Source: Bacillota bacterium (GTDB lineage Bacteria > Bacillota_A > Clostridia > Lachnospirales > Lachnospiraceae). From it: a stretch of DNA of 64,000 nucleotides. A program made the translations under genes and the position numbers. A model generated the notes under the pieces. It was given only the letters and a program-made list of their open reading frames with translations, searched no databases and was not told the origin of the DNA. Each line of letters opens with the position of its first letter. Positions within the stretch are counted from its first letter, which is position 1. This document shows positions 37,744-47,644 of the stretch, in pieces. The stretch covers positions 143,322-207,321 of the forward strand of contig JAEZTQ010000005.1 of the NCBI GenBank assembly GCA_023443625.1, written 5' to 3'.

Positions 37744-39726
37744 TTATTCTTCAGTAGTCTCTGATGCTTCAGCAACCTCAGGAGCGGACTCTTCTTCCTT
37801 CTCTGGAGCTTCTAAAGCCTTAACACTTAAGCTAATCTTCTTCTCTTCTTTATTAAATTCAACAACCTTAGCTGTTATCTCTTGACTGATTTTTAGTACA
37901 TCAGAAGGTTTTTCAACATGATCTCTAGAAATCTGAGAAACATGAAGAAGTGCATCAATACCAGCCTCTAATTCAACGAATGCTCCAAAGTCTGTCATAC
38001 GAGCAACTGTACCAGTTACAACATTACCTACGCAATATTTGGATTCTGCATCAATCCAAGGATTTGCATCTTCAAATTTTAAGCTAAGAGCAATCTTCTC
38101 ACCTTGAATATCCTTAACAAAAGCTTTTACTGTATCTCCTACCTTAAATACCTTCTTAGGATTCTCAACTCTACCCCAAGACATCTCGGAAATATGAAGA
38201 AGACCATCCGCACCACCAAGATCGATGAATGCACCGAAATCTGTAATATTCTTAACTGTTCCCTCGATGGTCATGCCAATGGATATCCTACTAAATAATT
38301 CTTTCTTTAAGGTTTCCTTCTTAGCAACGATTAACTGCTTACGATCACCGATAATTCTTCTCTTCTTAGGATTAAATTCTGTAATAACAAAGTCAATGGT
38401 CTCGCCAGCATATTTTTGAAGATCTTTCTCATAGCTATCTGAAATTAAGCTTGCAGGAATAAATACTCTAGCCTCATCAACGATGACACTTAAGCCGCCA
38501 TTTAATACTGCAGCAACTTTTGCTGTTAAAACTTCCTTCTTCTCGAAAGCTTCCTCAAGTCTCTTGTTACCCTTTTCTGCAGCAAGTCTCTTATAAGTTA
38601 GGGCAACTTGTCCTTCTCCATCATTTACTTTAAGGATCTTAGCCTGCATTACGTCCCCTACATTAACAACAGTTCTTAAATCCAGATTTGGAGTATTGGT
38701 ATATTCATTCTTTGTGATAATACCTTCCGACTTGTAGCCTATATTTAAGATGATTTCATCTTCCTTAACAGCCAAGACAATTCCTTCTACAACATCACCG
38801 TTGTTTATTTGCACTACTTTCTCTTCTTCCAATAATTGTTCAAAACTCTTTTCTGACATAGCGGTATGAACCTCCTTGATAATATTGTTTGGGGTCGATG
38901 CCCCTGCTGTAATACCTACGTTTCGATAAGATTTAAATAAACTTAAATCCAGGTCATCAAGTTTCTGTATATAGTAAGTATTTTCACATTCTTTTTTGCA
39001 TATTTCGTATAGCTTTCTTGTATTAGAGCTATGCTTCCCACCTATTACAATCATAGCATCTGATTGGCTTGCCAACCTGTAGGCTTCTGTTTGCCGATCT
39101 TGTGTGGCATTGCAAATCGTATTTAAAACAAGTATATCATAACCCTTTTCCGCAATAATTTCAACTAAATCTTGAAATTTCTTGTAAGTAAATGTCGTCT
39201 GTGCGACAATATACAACTTAACTTCCTTGGGAATATTAAGGGCTTTTGCCTCCGCTTCATTTTCAATCACTGTATAACCACAAGAATTAGGTAAAGTCTC
39301 ATTCTTACGGCACCATCCTTTAATCCCTTCTACTTCCGGATGAGTCCCATTTCCAATTATGATGATATGATGCCCTTCTACACTCTTGTTATCGACTGCT
39401 TTATGAATTTTTCTAACATAGGGGCAGGTTGCGTTAATAATTTTATGTCCATAAGAAGAAAGTTGTTTATAAAGTTCTTCCGATACTCCGTGGGAACGTA
39501 TGATTATTGTTCCCTCAGGTAAGGTTTTTAATTCCTCTGGGTCTTCAATCACTTTAACACCTTTTTTGCATAAATCGTCAACTACTTCTTCATTATGAAT
39601 AATTGGACCAAAAGTATATACTCTTTGTCCAGCTTCAACTTCTTTATAAACCAAATCAACTGCTCTTTGGACTCCAAAACAAAATCCTGCAGTATTTGCT
39701 ATTGCTACATTCAAAATATCAGGCAT
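37744..39726 (-). CDS. ispH: IspH reductase fused to ribosomal protein S1-like domains
   Basis: A 660-residue bifunctional protein. Residues 1-290 are 4-hydroxy-3-methylbut-2-enyl diphosphate reductase, the last step of the MEP isoprenoid pathway, with the three iron-sulfur cysteines in GFCFGV, ATCPYV and TICNAT and the ASTPN motif. After a short linker four S1 RNA-binding domains follow (for example VKNITDFGAFIDLG and VARMTDFGAFVELE), ending in an acidic tail. This fusion is characteristic of Clostridia. The ATG directly abuts AAAGG; a TTG four codons later has better spacing and may be the true start. Confidence 0.97.
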   Translation of the reverse strand: MPDILNVAIANTAGFCFGVQRAVDLVYKEVEAGQRVYTFGPIIHNEEVVDDLCKKGVKVIEDPEELKTLPEGTIIIRSHGVSEELYKQLSSYGHKIINATCPYVRKIHKAVDNKSVEGHHIIIIGNGTHPEVEGIKGWCRKNETLPNSCGYTVIENEAEAKALNIPKEVKLYIVAQTTFTYKKFQDLVEIIAEKGYDILVLNTICNATQDRQTEAYRLASQSDAMIVIGGKHSSNTRKLYEICKKECENTYYIQKLDDLDLSLFKSYRNVGITAGASTPNNIIKEVHTAMSEKSFEQLLEEEKVVQINNGDVVEGIVLAVKEDEIILNIGYKSEGIITKNEYTNTPNLDLRTVVNVGDVMQAKILKVNDGEGQVALTYKRLAAEKGNKRLEEAFEKKEVLTAKVAAVLNGGLSVIVDEARVFIPASLISDSYEKDLQKYAGETIDFVITEFNPKKRRIIGDRKQLIVAKKETLKKELFSRISIGMTIEGTVKNITDFGAFIDLGGADGLLHISEMSWGRVENPKKVFKVGDTVKAFVKDIQGEKIALSLKFEDANPWIDAESKYCVGNVVTGTVARMTDFGAFVELEAGIDALLHVSQISRDHVEKPSDVLKISQEITAKVVEFNKEEKKISLSVKALEAPEKEEESAPEVAEASETTEE

Positions 39727-39746
39727 CCTTTACTATTACAAATTTA

Positions 39747-40409
39747 TTATTTACGGATATAGGAGATAATCTTATTAACAACTTCATCAATTGTCATATG
39801 GGAGCAATCTAAAAACACTGCATCCTCAGCCTGTTTTAAGGGAGCAAATTCTCTGGTCATATCACGATGATCTCGTTCCATTATATCCTTCTCAATCAAA
39901 TCCATATCAGCAGCTATACCTCTACTTTTAAGCTCTGCCCATCTTCTCCTAGCACGTTCCTTTGAAGTTGCTGTCAGATAGACTTTTAGATCAGCATTGG
40001 GAAGTACATAAGTTCCGATGTCCCTGCCATCCATTACAACATTCTCTTGTTTGGCAAGCTTTTGCTGAAGTTCAACCAATTTAAGCCTTACCTCTTTATT
40101 AACTGAAGTTGCACTAGCCATGTTACCAACTTCTTCTGTCCGAATCAGACCGTTAACATTCTCACCATTAAGAATAACCAACTGCTCTCCATCCTTATAT
40201 TCAATGGTTACATTCACGTCCTTACAAGCTTTTTCAATTTTATCACTCTGTGCTGCATCAATCTGATTTCTTAAAAAATGTAATGCCATAGCCCGATACA
40301 TTGCACCAGTATCTACATAGATAAACCCAAGTTCTTTTGCAATTCTCTTTGCTATGGTACTTTTACCGGCTCCGGCCGGCCCGTCAATTGCAAGATTAAA
40401 TTTCTTCAT
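39747..40409 (-). CDS. cmk: Cytidylate kinase
   Basis: Phosphorylates CMP and dCMP. P-loop IDGPAGAGKSTIAKR, then DTGAMYRA, the DGRDIGTYV core and REFAPL near the C-terminus. The start MKKFNLAIDGPAG follows GGAGGGTAATTGCC, giving 220 residues. It is the upstream neighbour of ispH-rpsA by 20 bp, as in most Clostridia. Confidence 0.98.
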   Translation of the reverse strand: MKKFNLAIDGPAGAGKSTIAKRIAKELGFIYVDTGAMYRAMALHFLRNQIDAAQSDKIEKACKDVNVTIEYKDGEQLVILNGENVNGLIRTEEVGNMASATSVNKEVRLKLVELQQKLAKQENVVMDGRDIGTYVLPNADLKVYLTATSKERARRRWAELKSRGIAADMDLIEKDIMERDHRDMTREFAPLKQAEDAVFLDCSHMTIDEVVNKIISYIRK

Positions 40410-40479
40410 GGCAATTACCCTCCGAGTTACTAATTTATAGAAATATGAATTAGCAGACCAATTCATCCTCTATTTCATA

Positions 40480-41715
40480 TTATTTGACTGATATACCTGC
40501 AAGATACGCAGTTGACCAGGCAATCTGTAGATTGAAACCACCGGTTAAAGCATCTAAATCCAAGACTTCGCCAATGTAATATACATTCTTTATTAGTTTT
40601 GATTCCATTGTAGAAGGATTAATCTCTTTCACATCAATTCCTCCCCTAGTAATAACCGCCTGATTATAGTCACTAAGCTTGGTAATATGAAGGGGGAAAT
40701 TTTTAAGAAGATTAACCAGACGTAATCTTTCTTCCTTTGTCACAGAATTTACTTTCTTTTCCGAATCAATATGGCTTAGTCGAATGATAACATCAATTAA
40801 TTTATTTGGCAATAGGCGGTCAAGACAATTCTTAAATTGTTTATTTTTAAATTCCTCAAAATCCCGTAAGATTCGTGCGTCTAATTGCTCTACGGTCAAA
40901 GCTGGTTTCAAATCAATACTAAGGGTTAATGGTTCCTGCTTAATAATATATGGAACTAGATAACTACTAGCACTTAGAATAACCGGGCCACTTACTCCAA
41001 AATGTGTAAATAGCATTTCACCAAAATCCTCATAGATTTGTTTATTGCCAGCAGTAATTTTTATTTGAATATTCTTTAAGGAAAGCCCCATAAGCTCTTT
41101 TACAAAGCCTTCCTTCACATGCACTGGCACAAGGCAAGGATGTAAATCCGTAACCCTATGTCCCATAGACTTGGCAAAATTGTAACCATCTCCTGTTGAA
41201 CCTGTGGTTTGATAGGATAAACCACCCGTTGCTACAATTACTGCATCTGCTACATATTCTTCTTTTGAGTTTTTTAGAAGGAGGCTATGAAAGCTCCCCT
41301 CCTTTGTAATGATCTTTGACACTTCACTGTGATATCGAACCATTACACCCTGACCTTCCAGTTCTCTTTTTAGAACTGCAATGACATCGCTTGATTTATC
41401 CGAGGTTGGAAATACTCTATTACCTCGCTCTACCTTAATGGCTAGTCCCAGTTGTTCAAAGAAATCCATGGTGTCATAATTGCTAAAGGTATGATATGCC
41501 CGGAATAAGAATTTGGGATTAGTAACAAGCTGTTCAAAGAACTCATCTTTATCACAGGCGTTAGTCAGATTACATCTACCTTTACCGGTGATAAATAATT
41601 TCTTACCTAGCTTTTCATTCTTCTCAAACAAAACCACCTGATGCCCGCTTCTAGCAGCAATAATTGCTGACAGCATTCCGGCAGCTCCGCCTCCCACTAC
41701 CAGTACCTTGCTCAT
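40480..41715 (-). CDS. HI0933-family flavoprotein (NAD(P)/FAD-dependent oxidoreductase)
   Basis: A 411-residue FAD protein: dinucleotide-binding motif VLVVGGGAAGMLSAIIAA at the N-terminus, GKGRCNLTNACD, and a C-terminal FAD-contact segment VYYIGEVLDLDALTGGFNLQ. Its substrate is unknown; the family (HI0933/YhiN) is widely conserved. The ATG after GGAGATCTAT is chosen over one four codons earlier. It precedes cmk in the same direction. Confidence 0.93.
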   Translation of the reverse strand: MSKVLVVGGGAAGMLSAIIAARSGHQVVLFEKNEKLGKKLFITGKGRCNLTNACDKDEFFEQLVTNPKFLFRAYHTFSNYDTMDFFEQLGLAIKVERGNRVFPTSDKSSDVIAVLKRELEGQGVMVRYHSEVSKIITKEGSFHSLLLKNSKEEYVADAVIVATGGLSYQTTGSTGDGYNFAKSMGHRVTDLHPCLVPVHVKEGFVKELMGLSLKNIQIKITAGNKQIYEDFGEMLFTHFGVSGPVILSASSYLVPYIIKQEPLTLSIDLKPALTVEQLDARILRDFEEFKNKQFKNCLDRLLPNKLIDVIIRLSHIDSEKKVNSVTKEERLRLVNLLKNFPLHITKLSDYNQAVITRGGIDVKEINPSTMESKLIKNVYYIGEVLDLDALTGGFNLQIAWSTAYLAGISVK

Positions 41716-41844
41716 ATAGATCTCCATTCTATCAAATATTAATAATCAAATATGACTTCCTAATCAAAGATAAAATAATATTAGGTAATTGACGAATATA
41801 TTCCAAAGTATCGCAATTACCTAACACCTGATTCATATTCAGTT

Positions 41845-42489
41845 TTATCTTTCCATGTAAGCTTCATTTACTTCCATTTCATAAACACCACTAGCATAGA
41901 CCTGACCTTCTATTCGAAAAATAACTTTGTTACAATCGGTATTGTCAAGCAAGCTATAAGCAAATGCATCTAAGATTGATCCTTCATATCCTGAACCCAT
42001 ATTAGAAGCTGGGGAATTATCCTTCGTAAAGCTTACAATAACAGCATCCTTCTCTATTGTAACACTATCTTTACCTATGGTTATGGATTGATCGGCTAAT
42101 ACTTCTATTACCGTATCTACAATTAACTCCGGTGTAAGTTCAATGCCCTCTGGAATACGGGAAGTTACAACCTCTATATTACCATCTTCAGCATTCACTG
42201 TATAAACCTGAAGATCCATATTCGCTGCTGCTTGCTTTAATTGTTCTGTTGGTAAGGGGCTAACATTAGTCACTGAATTAACAGGATCAGGAGTTGCCTC
42301 ATTGTCATCATTATTATCTTTTTTATTGCCTTCTTCTTTCCCTTTATCATCAGGTGTTTCTGTAATTTCTGTATTAATCTTCTTGTCAGATTCATCAAAT
42401 ATACCAAAACTGAATTTATCACATCCAGCTAAAAGGAAGATTCCTGACAAAAGAATTACCAATATAAACTTCTTATTGAATCGTACCAT
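41845..42489 (-). CDS. GerMN-domain lipoprotein
   Basis: A 214-residue lipoprotein. The signal peptide ends in LLAGC at residue 22. An Asp/Glu/Lys-rich linker follows (about 30-75), and then one GerMN domain (IPEGIELTPELIVDTVIEVL to VIFRIEGQVYASG). In B. subtilis GerM has two such domains and acts in spore cortex and germination; a single-domain lipoprotein may have a more general envelope role. Confidence 0.85.
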   Translation of the reverse strand: MVRFNKKFILVILLSGIFLLAGCDKFSFGIFDESDKKINTEITETPDDKGKEEGNKKDNNDDNEATPDPVNSVTNVSPLPTEQLKQAAANMDLQVYTVNAEDGNIEVVTSRIPEGIELTPELIVDTVIEVLADQSITIGKDSVTIEKDAVIVSFTKDNSPASNMGSGYEGSILDAFAYSLLDNTDCNKVIFRIEGQVYASGVYEMEVNEAYMER

Positions 42490-42610
42490 ACTATATCTCC
42501 ATAAATGACTTTTTTTAAGTTTCTATCATTATAATAGGACATAACTGTGTCATTATTATGGTATTATGGCCATTTTTTAAAAATAATTGCATTTGTATCT
42601 ATTTTTTAAA

Positions 42611-43870
42611 TTATAAGCTCTTAAGCATGCTTCGTCGCAACAAATCCATGGCATAAATAACACTAAGTTCACGGATTTTCTGACGATTACCCTTTAATCT
42701 GTATTCATTTACATGGACTTTATCTTTTACAAAACAAGCAATATAGACAAGTCCCACAGGCTTTAGCTTTGTTCCACCTTCCGGTCCTGCAATACCTGTA
42801 ATCGCCAGTGCTGCAGCTGCACCAGTGGCCTTTGCTGTACCTATAACCATTTCTCTTGCTACTTCCTCGCTAACTGCTCCATATTCTCGTAAGGTTTCCT
42901 CTTTCACTCCAAGGTATTTCATTTTTGCTTCATTAGAATAGGTGATAAAACCTTCCTTAAAGACATCTGAAACTCCAGGCACATTGACAAAACGCCCAGA
43001 TAACAATCCTCCGGTACAGGATTCTGCTGTAGAAAGAACTAATTTTCTCTTCTGTAACTCTTTTACAACAACCTCTTCTAAGGTTTCTTTTTCCTCTGTA
43101 GTATAGATGTTTTCTTTAAAACGGAGAAAGAGCTCTTCTACTACGGGCTTTAGAAGCTTTTGGGCCTCTTCTTCATTATCAGCTGCCGCAGTTACACGAA
43201 AATGCACCTCTCCTTCCTTTGCATAAGGTGCTATGGTGGGATTACTTTGGCTGTCAATCAAGTCTAATATATCTGTCTCAGCCTTGCTCTCTCCTATGCC
43301 ACAGATTTTAATCATTCTAGAAACAAAGACCTTTTCCTGCTTCTTCTCAAGATAGGGAAGAATATGCGCCTCAAACATGGGTGTCATCTCCAAAGGAGGT
43401 CCCGGCAGTAAGATAATGACCTTTCCCTCATGCTCTACAATATAACCAGGAGCAGTTCCGTTATCGTTGTCTACAACGATAGAACCTTTTATTTTCATGG
43501 CCTGTTTCCAATTATTATCTGTAATAACCCTTGGAACTGTACTACCACTGTATCTAAAATTAAAATAAGAAGTAATCCGTTCCTTAGAAGTCTCGTCCAT
43601 CACAAGCTCTAGATTTAAGACCTGAGCCAGAGCTTCCTTGGTCATATCATCCTGGGTAGGACCAAGACCACCGGTTAAGATAAGAATATCACAACGCTGC
43701 AAGGAAGCCTTAACAACCTCACAGAGTCTCTTGGTATTGTCTCCGACGGTCATTTGATAATAAAGGGTAAAACCTAGCTCTGCACACTTTTTTGATAAAT
43801 AATTGGCATTGGTGTTAACGATATTGCCAAGCAGTAATTCTGTTCCTACGCTAATTAATTCCACTGTCAT
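42611..43870 (-). CDS. cinA: CinA family competence/damage-inducible protein
   Basis: A 419-residue two-domain protein. The N-terminal MoaB/CinA domain (VELISVGTELLLGNIVNTNA, LTGGLGPTQDDMTKE, LLPGPPLEM) is probably an ADP-ribose pyrophosphatase-type module. The C-terminal domain (STAESCTGGLLSGRFVNVPG, ALAITGIAGPEGG) is NMN amidohydrolase-like (PncC). Together they recycle pyridine nucleotides; the link with competence comes from Streptococcus. GGGAGGATTTAT precedes the ATG. Confidence 0.95.
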   Translation of the reverse strand: MTVELISVGTELLLGNIVNTNANYLSKKCAELGFTLYYQMTVGDNTKRLCEVVKASLQRCDILILTGGLGPTQDDMTKEALAQVLNLELVMDETSKERITSYFNFRYSGSTVPRVITDNNWKQAMKIKGSIVVDNDNGTAPGYIVEHEGKVIILLPGPPLEMTPMFEAHILPYLEKKQEKVFVSRMIKICGIGESKAETDILDLIDSQSNPTIAPYAKEGEVHFRVTAAADNEEEAQKLLKPVVEELFLRFKENIYTTEEKETLEEVVVKELQKRKLVLSTAESCTGGLLSGRFVNVPGVSDVFKEGFITYSNEAKMKYLGVKEETLREYGAVSEEVAREMVIGTAKATGAAAALAITGIAGPEGGTKLKPVGLVYIACFVKDKVHVNEYRLKGNRQKIRELSVIYAMDLLRRSMLKSL

Positions 43871-43917
43871 ATAAATCCTCCCTTCTTATATATCAATTTC
43901 TCCGTTGGGTTTTTTGA

Positions 43918-43956
43918 TCTTATCTTATATTCTTATCTTATATCCTTATCTTATAT
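43918..43956. repeat. Three copies of a 12-14-bp AT-rich repeat
   Basis: CTTATCTTATAT occurs three times with 1-3-bp joins, in the spacer before cinA and next to the long hairpin. Confidence 0.8.
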
Positions 43957-44017
43957 GAAAGAACACCATTTATTTATTAAGACTCCTAAGAGTATATAAA
44001 TAAATCGTGCTCCTTTC
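43957..44017 (-). terminator. Long hairpin between pgsA and cinA
   Basis: Minus-strand GAAAGGAGCACGATTTATTTAT pairs (with a few mismatches) with ATAAATAAATGGTGTTCTTTC around an inner ACTC/GAGT loop. About 20 bp of paired stem. It lies about 35 bp past the pgsA stop; no clear U-run follows, so it may protect or process the transcript rather than terminate it. Confidence 0.55.
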
Positions 44018-44052
44018 GTAGGTATATCATTTTATTATATTTTCTTCAAATG

Positions 44053-44592
44053 CTAGAATTTCCCGTCTAAAACCTTTTTATTCTTAATCAAATAGTCTAT
44101 TAAGGAGACTACGGTCAGCACTACAGCAAGATAAATAGCAACTTGCTCTAATACATTAATAAAAGTGAAATCCAGATCTATAATTAGCATAATGCTCATC
44201 ACCATCTGAACTGTAGTTTTTATCTTTGCCCACCAACTAGCAGCAATAACAATCCCATTATCAGAGGCAATTAATCTAAATCCGCTGATAATAAATTCAC
44301 GAGCTATAATAATAATTACGATCCAAGCGGGAAGCTGCCCCAATTGAACAAAACATATTAAAGCACTACAAACTAATAATTTGTCCGCCATTGGATCCAT
44401 AAATTTGCCAAAGTTAGTGACTAGATTATTCTTTCTGGCAAGATAACCATCCAAAAGATCCGTTAGGGCTGCAATAATAAAGATAGAAGCTGCTAAGATA
44501 CGTCCATTGGGTATCTGAGGCACTAGTAATAAAACCAAAAATATAGGAATTAAAAACACTCTAAATAGTGTAATCTTATTTGGCAAATTCAT
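44053..44592 (-). CDS. pgsA: CDP-diacylglycerol-glycerol-3-phosphate 3-phosphatidyltransferase
   Basis: PgsA makes phosphatidylglycerol phosphate in the membrane. The CDP-alcohol phosphotransferase signature is intact: LTDLLDGYLARKNNLVTNFGKFMDPMADK, quoted here by its core DGYLARK and GKFMDPMAD. The 179 residues include several helices. GGAGGTTTAT precedes the chosen ATG. It follows rimO by about 110 bp. Confidence 0.97.
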   Translation of the reverse strand: MNLPNKITLFRVFLIPIFLVLLLVPQIPNGRILAASIFIIAALTDLLDGYLARKNNLVTNFGKFMDPMADKLLVCSALICFVQLGQLPAWIVIIIIAREFIISGFRLIASDNGIVIAASWWAKIKTTVQMVMSIMLIIDLDFTFINVLEQVAIYLAVVLTVVSLIDYLIKNKKVLDGKF

Positions 44593-44700
44593 ATAAACCT
44601 CCATTCCGTGAATTTGTGCTGGTGCCCAAACTCACTGTTTGAAAAATTATGATTTTTCAAACTTATCTTTCATAGTGTTATTACATAAGAGAGTAAATAA

Positions 44701-46032
44701 TTAATCAATTAACTCTCCAACAAGATCATAACCCTTAGCTCCTGTTACCTTTGCAGTTACCAAATCACCGGATATTAACTCTCTTTCTGAATGAATAAAG
44801 AGAAAACCATCGACTGAAGGTGCATCCATATACGTTCTACCAATGTAGACATTGTTCTCATCTGCTATTCTGCCTTCGATTAATACCTGATAGGAATTAC
44901 CCACCAGCCTGTGAGAGCGATTAAAGGCAATCTCTTGTTGTAATTTCATAATTTCCTTCTGTCTTTGCTTCTTAACCTTAGCGGTAATTTGTGGCCTCAA
45001 CTTTGCTGCTGGAGTCTGTTCTTCTTTAGAATAGGTAAAGACACCGAGCCTTTCAAATTTCATGTTTTCTACAAACTCTACCAATTCTTCATGTTCCTCA
45101 TCTGTCTCTGTAGGAAATCCTGTGATCAGGGTTGTACGAAGCACAATATCTGGCAGGTTGCTTCTTAGTTTTGATATAATCTGTATCAAATCTTCTTTAC
45201 TGGTTCTTCTTCCCATTAATTTCAAAATACGATCAGAAGCATGTTGAATGGGAATATCCAGGTAACGACAGATTTTTGCTTCCTTCTTCATCGCATCAAT
45301 CAACTCATCGGTAATTTCTTCTGGATAGCAGTATAAAATTCTGATCCACTGAATATTCTCTATCTTAGCTAAAGCAGATAAAAGCTTTGGTAGAGATTTC
45401 TCACCATAGAGATCTTTTCCATACACCGTTGTTTCCTGGGCTACTAAAATAAGTTCTTTTACACCTTGGCTTGCAAGATACTCTGCTTCACTTATTAAAT
45501 CCTCCATAGGAACACTGCGGTAATTTCCTCTAACCTGAGGAATGATACAATAAGTGCAATGCTTATCACAGCCCTCAGCAATCTTTAAGTATGTGGAATA
45601 AGTACCTGAGGTAAGCATTCGCTTGCTTTCTGTCTTAGGTAGTTTGTCCAAGGATACAAAGCAGGAATGCTTTGTGTTTCCCTCCATGATTTTCTTAATT
45701 ACTTTTAATATTTCTGAAAAGCTGGAAGTTCCAAGCAGGGCATCGACCTCAGGAATTTCTGTAAGTATCTCTTCCTTATAACGCTCTGCCAGACATCCGG
45801 CAACAATTAAAGCCTTTAAGTTTCCATTCTTTTTATATTCAGCCATTTCCAAAATGGCATTGATGCTTTCTTGTTTGGCATCATGGATAAAACAGCAGGT
45901 ATTAACTATAATAATATCTGCTTCCTGTTCCTCATTGGTAATTCTGTATCCATTCTCGTGTAGTATACCGAGCATATTTTCACTGTCTACGAGGTTTTTG
46001 TCACAACCAAGAGAAATAAAGTATATATTCAT
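44701..46032 (-). CDS. rimO: Ribosomal protein S12 methylthiotransferase RimO
   Basis: RimO is a radical-SAM enzyme that methylthiolates an aspartate of ribosomal protein S12. It shows an N-terminal UPF0004 domain (ISLGCDKNLVDSE), the radical-SAM motif CDKHCTYCIIPQVRG and a C-terminal TRAM domain. The family start MNIYFISLGC is used (443 residues), although the best ribosome site lies slightly far upstream. Confidence 0.97.
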   Translation of the reverse strand: MNIYFISLGCDKNLVDSENMLGILHENGYRITNEEQEADIIIVNTCCFIHDAKQESINAILEMAEYKKNGNLKALIVAGCLAERYKEEILTEIPEVDALLGTSSFSEILKVIKKIMEGNTKHSCFVSLDKLPKTESKRMLTSGTYSTYLKIAEGCDKHCTYCIIPQVRGNYRSVPMEDLISEAEYLASQGVKELILVAQETTVYGKDLYGEKSLPKLLSALAKIENIQWIRILYCYPEEITDELIDAMKKEAKICRYLDIPIQHASDRILKLMGRRTSKEDLIQIISKLRSNLPDIVLRTTLITGFPTETDEEHEELVEFVENMKFERLGVFTYSKEEQTPAAKLRPQITAKVKKQRQKEIMKLQQEIAFNRSHRLVGNSYQVLIEGRIADENNVYIGRTYMDAPSVDGFLFIHSERELISGDLVTAKVTGAKGYDLVGELID

Positions 46033-46112
46033 TCTATGTCCATGCCTTTCAATCATTCTCCAAAATGCTGCATCAAACATTGTAACAGCTTTTTCTATAA
46101 AAATAAACTCTT

Positions 46113-46769
46113 TTATTCATTTATTTTATCTGTCTGAATTGTCTTCTCCATCTTCTGATTAACACAATGAACAGATTGCAATACATTATCTATATAATTC
46201 GTCTTCATATCCTGAAGATACTTCATCCGACTCTTCGTGAGGGAGAATCTTTTATAATCCCCAACGAAAGAAGAGTTTATAAAACGTCTAATACATCTAT
46301 AATCTCTTTTGTTATTGATGCTGCGAAGACCCATTTCAATATTCTTACGTATCCGAAGCATAGCCTTACTCTGATCAATTGTTGTAATTAATATGCCATC
46401 TTCAAAAACTAATTCATATACATTCTGATAGGAAAAGCAAGCCAAATCCTCGTTCTTCATATAATATTCTTTTACAATTACTGCTCCAATTAGTATTGCA
46501 CCACTATATAAAGATTTAAAATTATTAAGCTCATAATGCTTATCATTATTCTCAGTATTAAGACTGTTGGACCCATCATTGGTTAATATTATTTTGTCTA
46601 AGTAAAGTCTATAATCTTCAACATGAAAATAACTTTCAAAGGAGCTTTGTAGGGAAAGCTTGGATAGGGGAATTAAGCCAAGGGCCATTGGATGAACAAT
46701 AAACTCCTGCTCTGCCTTTATAATTTTATATTCCAAATCCGAATATACTATATGATGATCAAAATTCAT
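46113..46769 (-). CDS. Hypothetical protein between folD and rimO
   Basis: A 218-residue soluble protein without signal peptide or membrane helix. The longest frame begins inside folD; the start MNFDHHIVYS is chosen because GGAGGTCCG precedes it. A lysine- and arginine-rich C-terminal half (about residues 145-210) suggests nucleic-acid or membrane-surface contact, but I recognise no family. It directly follows folD. Confidence 0.6.
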   Translation of the reverse strand: MNFDHHIVYSDLEYKIIKAEQEFIVHPMALGLIPLSKLSLQSSFESYFHVEDYRLYLDKIILTNDGSNSLNTENNDKHYELNNFKSLYSGAILIGAVIVKEYYMKNEDLACFSYQNVYELVFEDGILITTIDQSKAMLRIRKNIEMGLRSINNKRDYRCIRRFINSSFVGDYKRFSLTKSRMKYLQDMKTNYIDNVLQSVHCVNQKMEKTIQTDKINE

Positions 46770-46804
46770 GACACAACGGACCTCCACTTTGTCTAAAAAT
46801 CTCT

Positions 46805-47644
46805 TTAAGCTTGTACTGCTTCCACACAATTGTTCATTAACATAGCGATGGTCATAGGTCCAACACCTCCAGGTACAGGAGTAATGGCGGATACCTGGGA
46901 GAGAACATCTTCATAATCTACATCCCCGCAGAGCTTATTATCTGTTCCCCTATGAATTCCCACATCAATCACCACAGCACCTTCTTTTACAAAATCCTTG
47001 GTCACATAACGCGGCTTTCCAAGGGCAACAATCAAAATATCTGCTCGTTTGGCTACTTCCTTAAGATTCTTTGTTCTAGAATGGCAGATAGTAACCGTCG
47101 CATTCTCACGAAGCATAAGTAGTGCCATAGGTTTACCTACTATATTGCTTCTTCCTATAATGACACATTCCTTCCCTTGTATCTCTATATTGGAGCGCTT
47201 TAAAAGCTCTATAACACCAGCAGGGGTACAGGATACAAACCCTTTCTGGCCAATACTTAAGGCTCCAACGCTCTGGGGATGAAAACCATCTACATCTTTC
47301 AAAGGATCAATTGTCTTTATAATCGTATCCTCATCAATGTGTGCAGGTAAGGGGAGCTGAACTAGAATTCCCTTTACCTCTTCCTTCCTATTTAATTCTT
47401 CAACTAAATCCACTAATTCTTCCTGGGACGTTGTCTCAGGCAACTCATAAGCCAAAGACTTAATTCCTATATATTCACAGGCCTTCTTCTTGTTGCCCAC
47501 ATATACTGTTGAGGCCGGATCATTTCCCACTTGAATAACTGCTAAGGTAACCTCAATTCCTTTATTATTAAGTTCTGATACCTTATCACGTAATTCATCC
47601 TTGATGTCTGAAGATATTCTTTTCCCATCGATTATTAATGCCAT
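46805..47644 (-). CDS. folD: Methylenetetrahydrofolate dehydrogenase/cyclohydrolase
   Basis: Bifunctional FolD interconverts methylene-, methenyl- and formyl-tetrahydrofolate. The 279-residue protein shows the catalytic lysine in VYVGNKKKACEYIGI, VQLPLPAHID, DGFHP and the NADP-binding GRSNIVGKPMALLM, then PGGVGPMTIAMLM. It lies upstream of the hypothetical gene and rimO in the same orientation. Confidence 0.98.
   Translation of the reverse strand: MALIIDGKRISSDIKDELRDKVSELNNKGIEVTLAVIQVGNDPASTVYVGNKKKACEYIGIKSLAYELPETTSQEELVDLVEELNRKEEVKGILVQLPLPAHIDEDTIIKTIDPLKDVDGFHPQSVGALSIGQKGFVSCTPAGVIELLKRSNIEIQGKECVIIGRSNIVGKPMALLMLRENATVTICHSRTKNLKEVAKRADILIVALGKPRYVTKDFVKEGAVVIDVGIHRGTDNKLCGDVDYEDVLSQVSAITPVPGGVGPMTIAMLMNNCVEAVQA

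Noticed and set aside
46805..46829. Long start of the 218-residue hypothetical protein overlapping folD
   Set aside because: The internal ATG has GGAGG upstream; the extra codons have no ribosome site.
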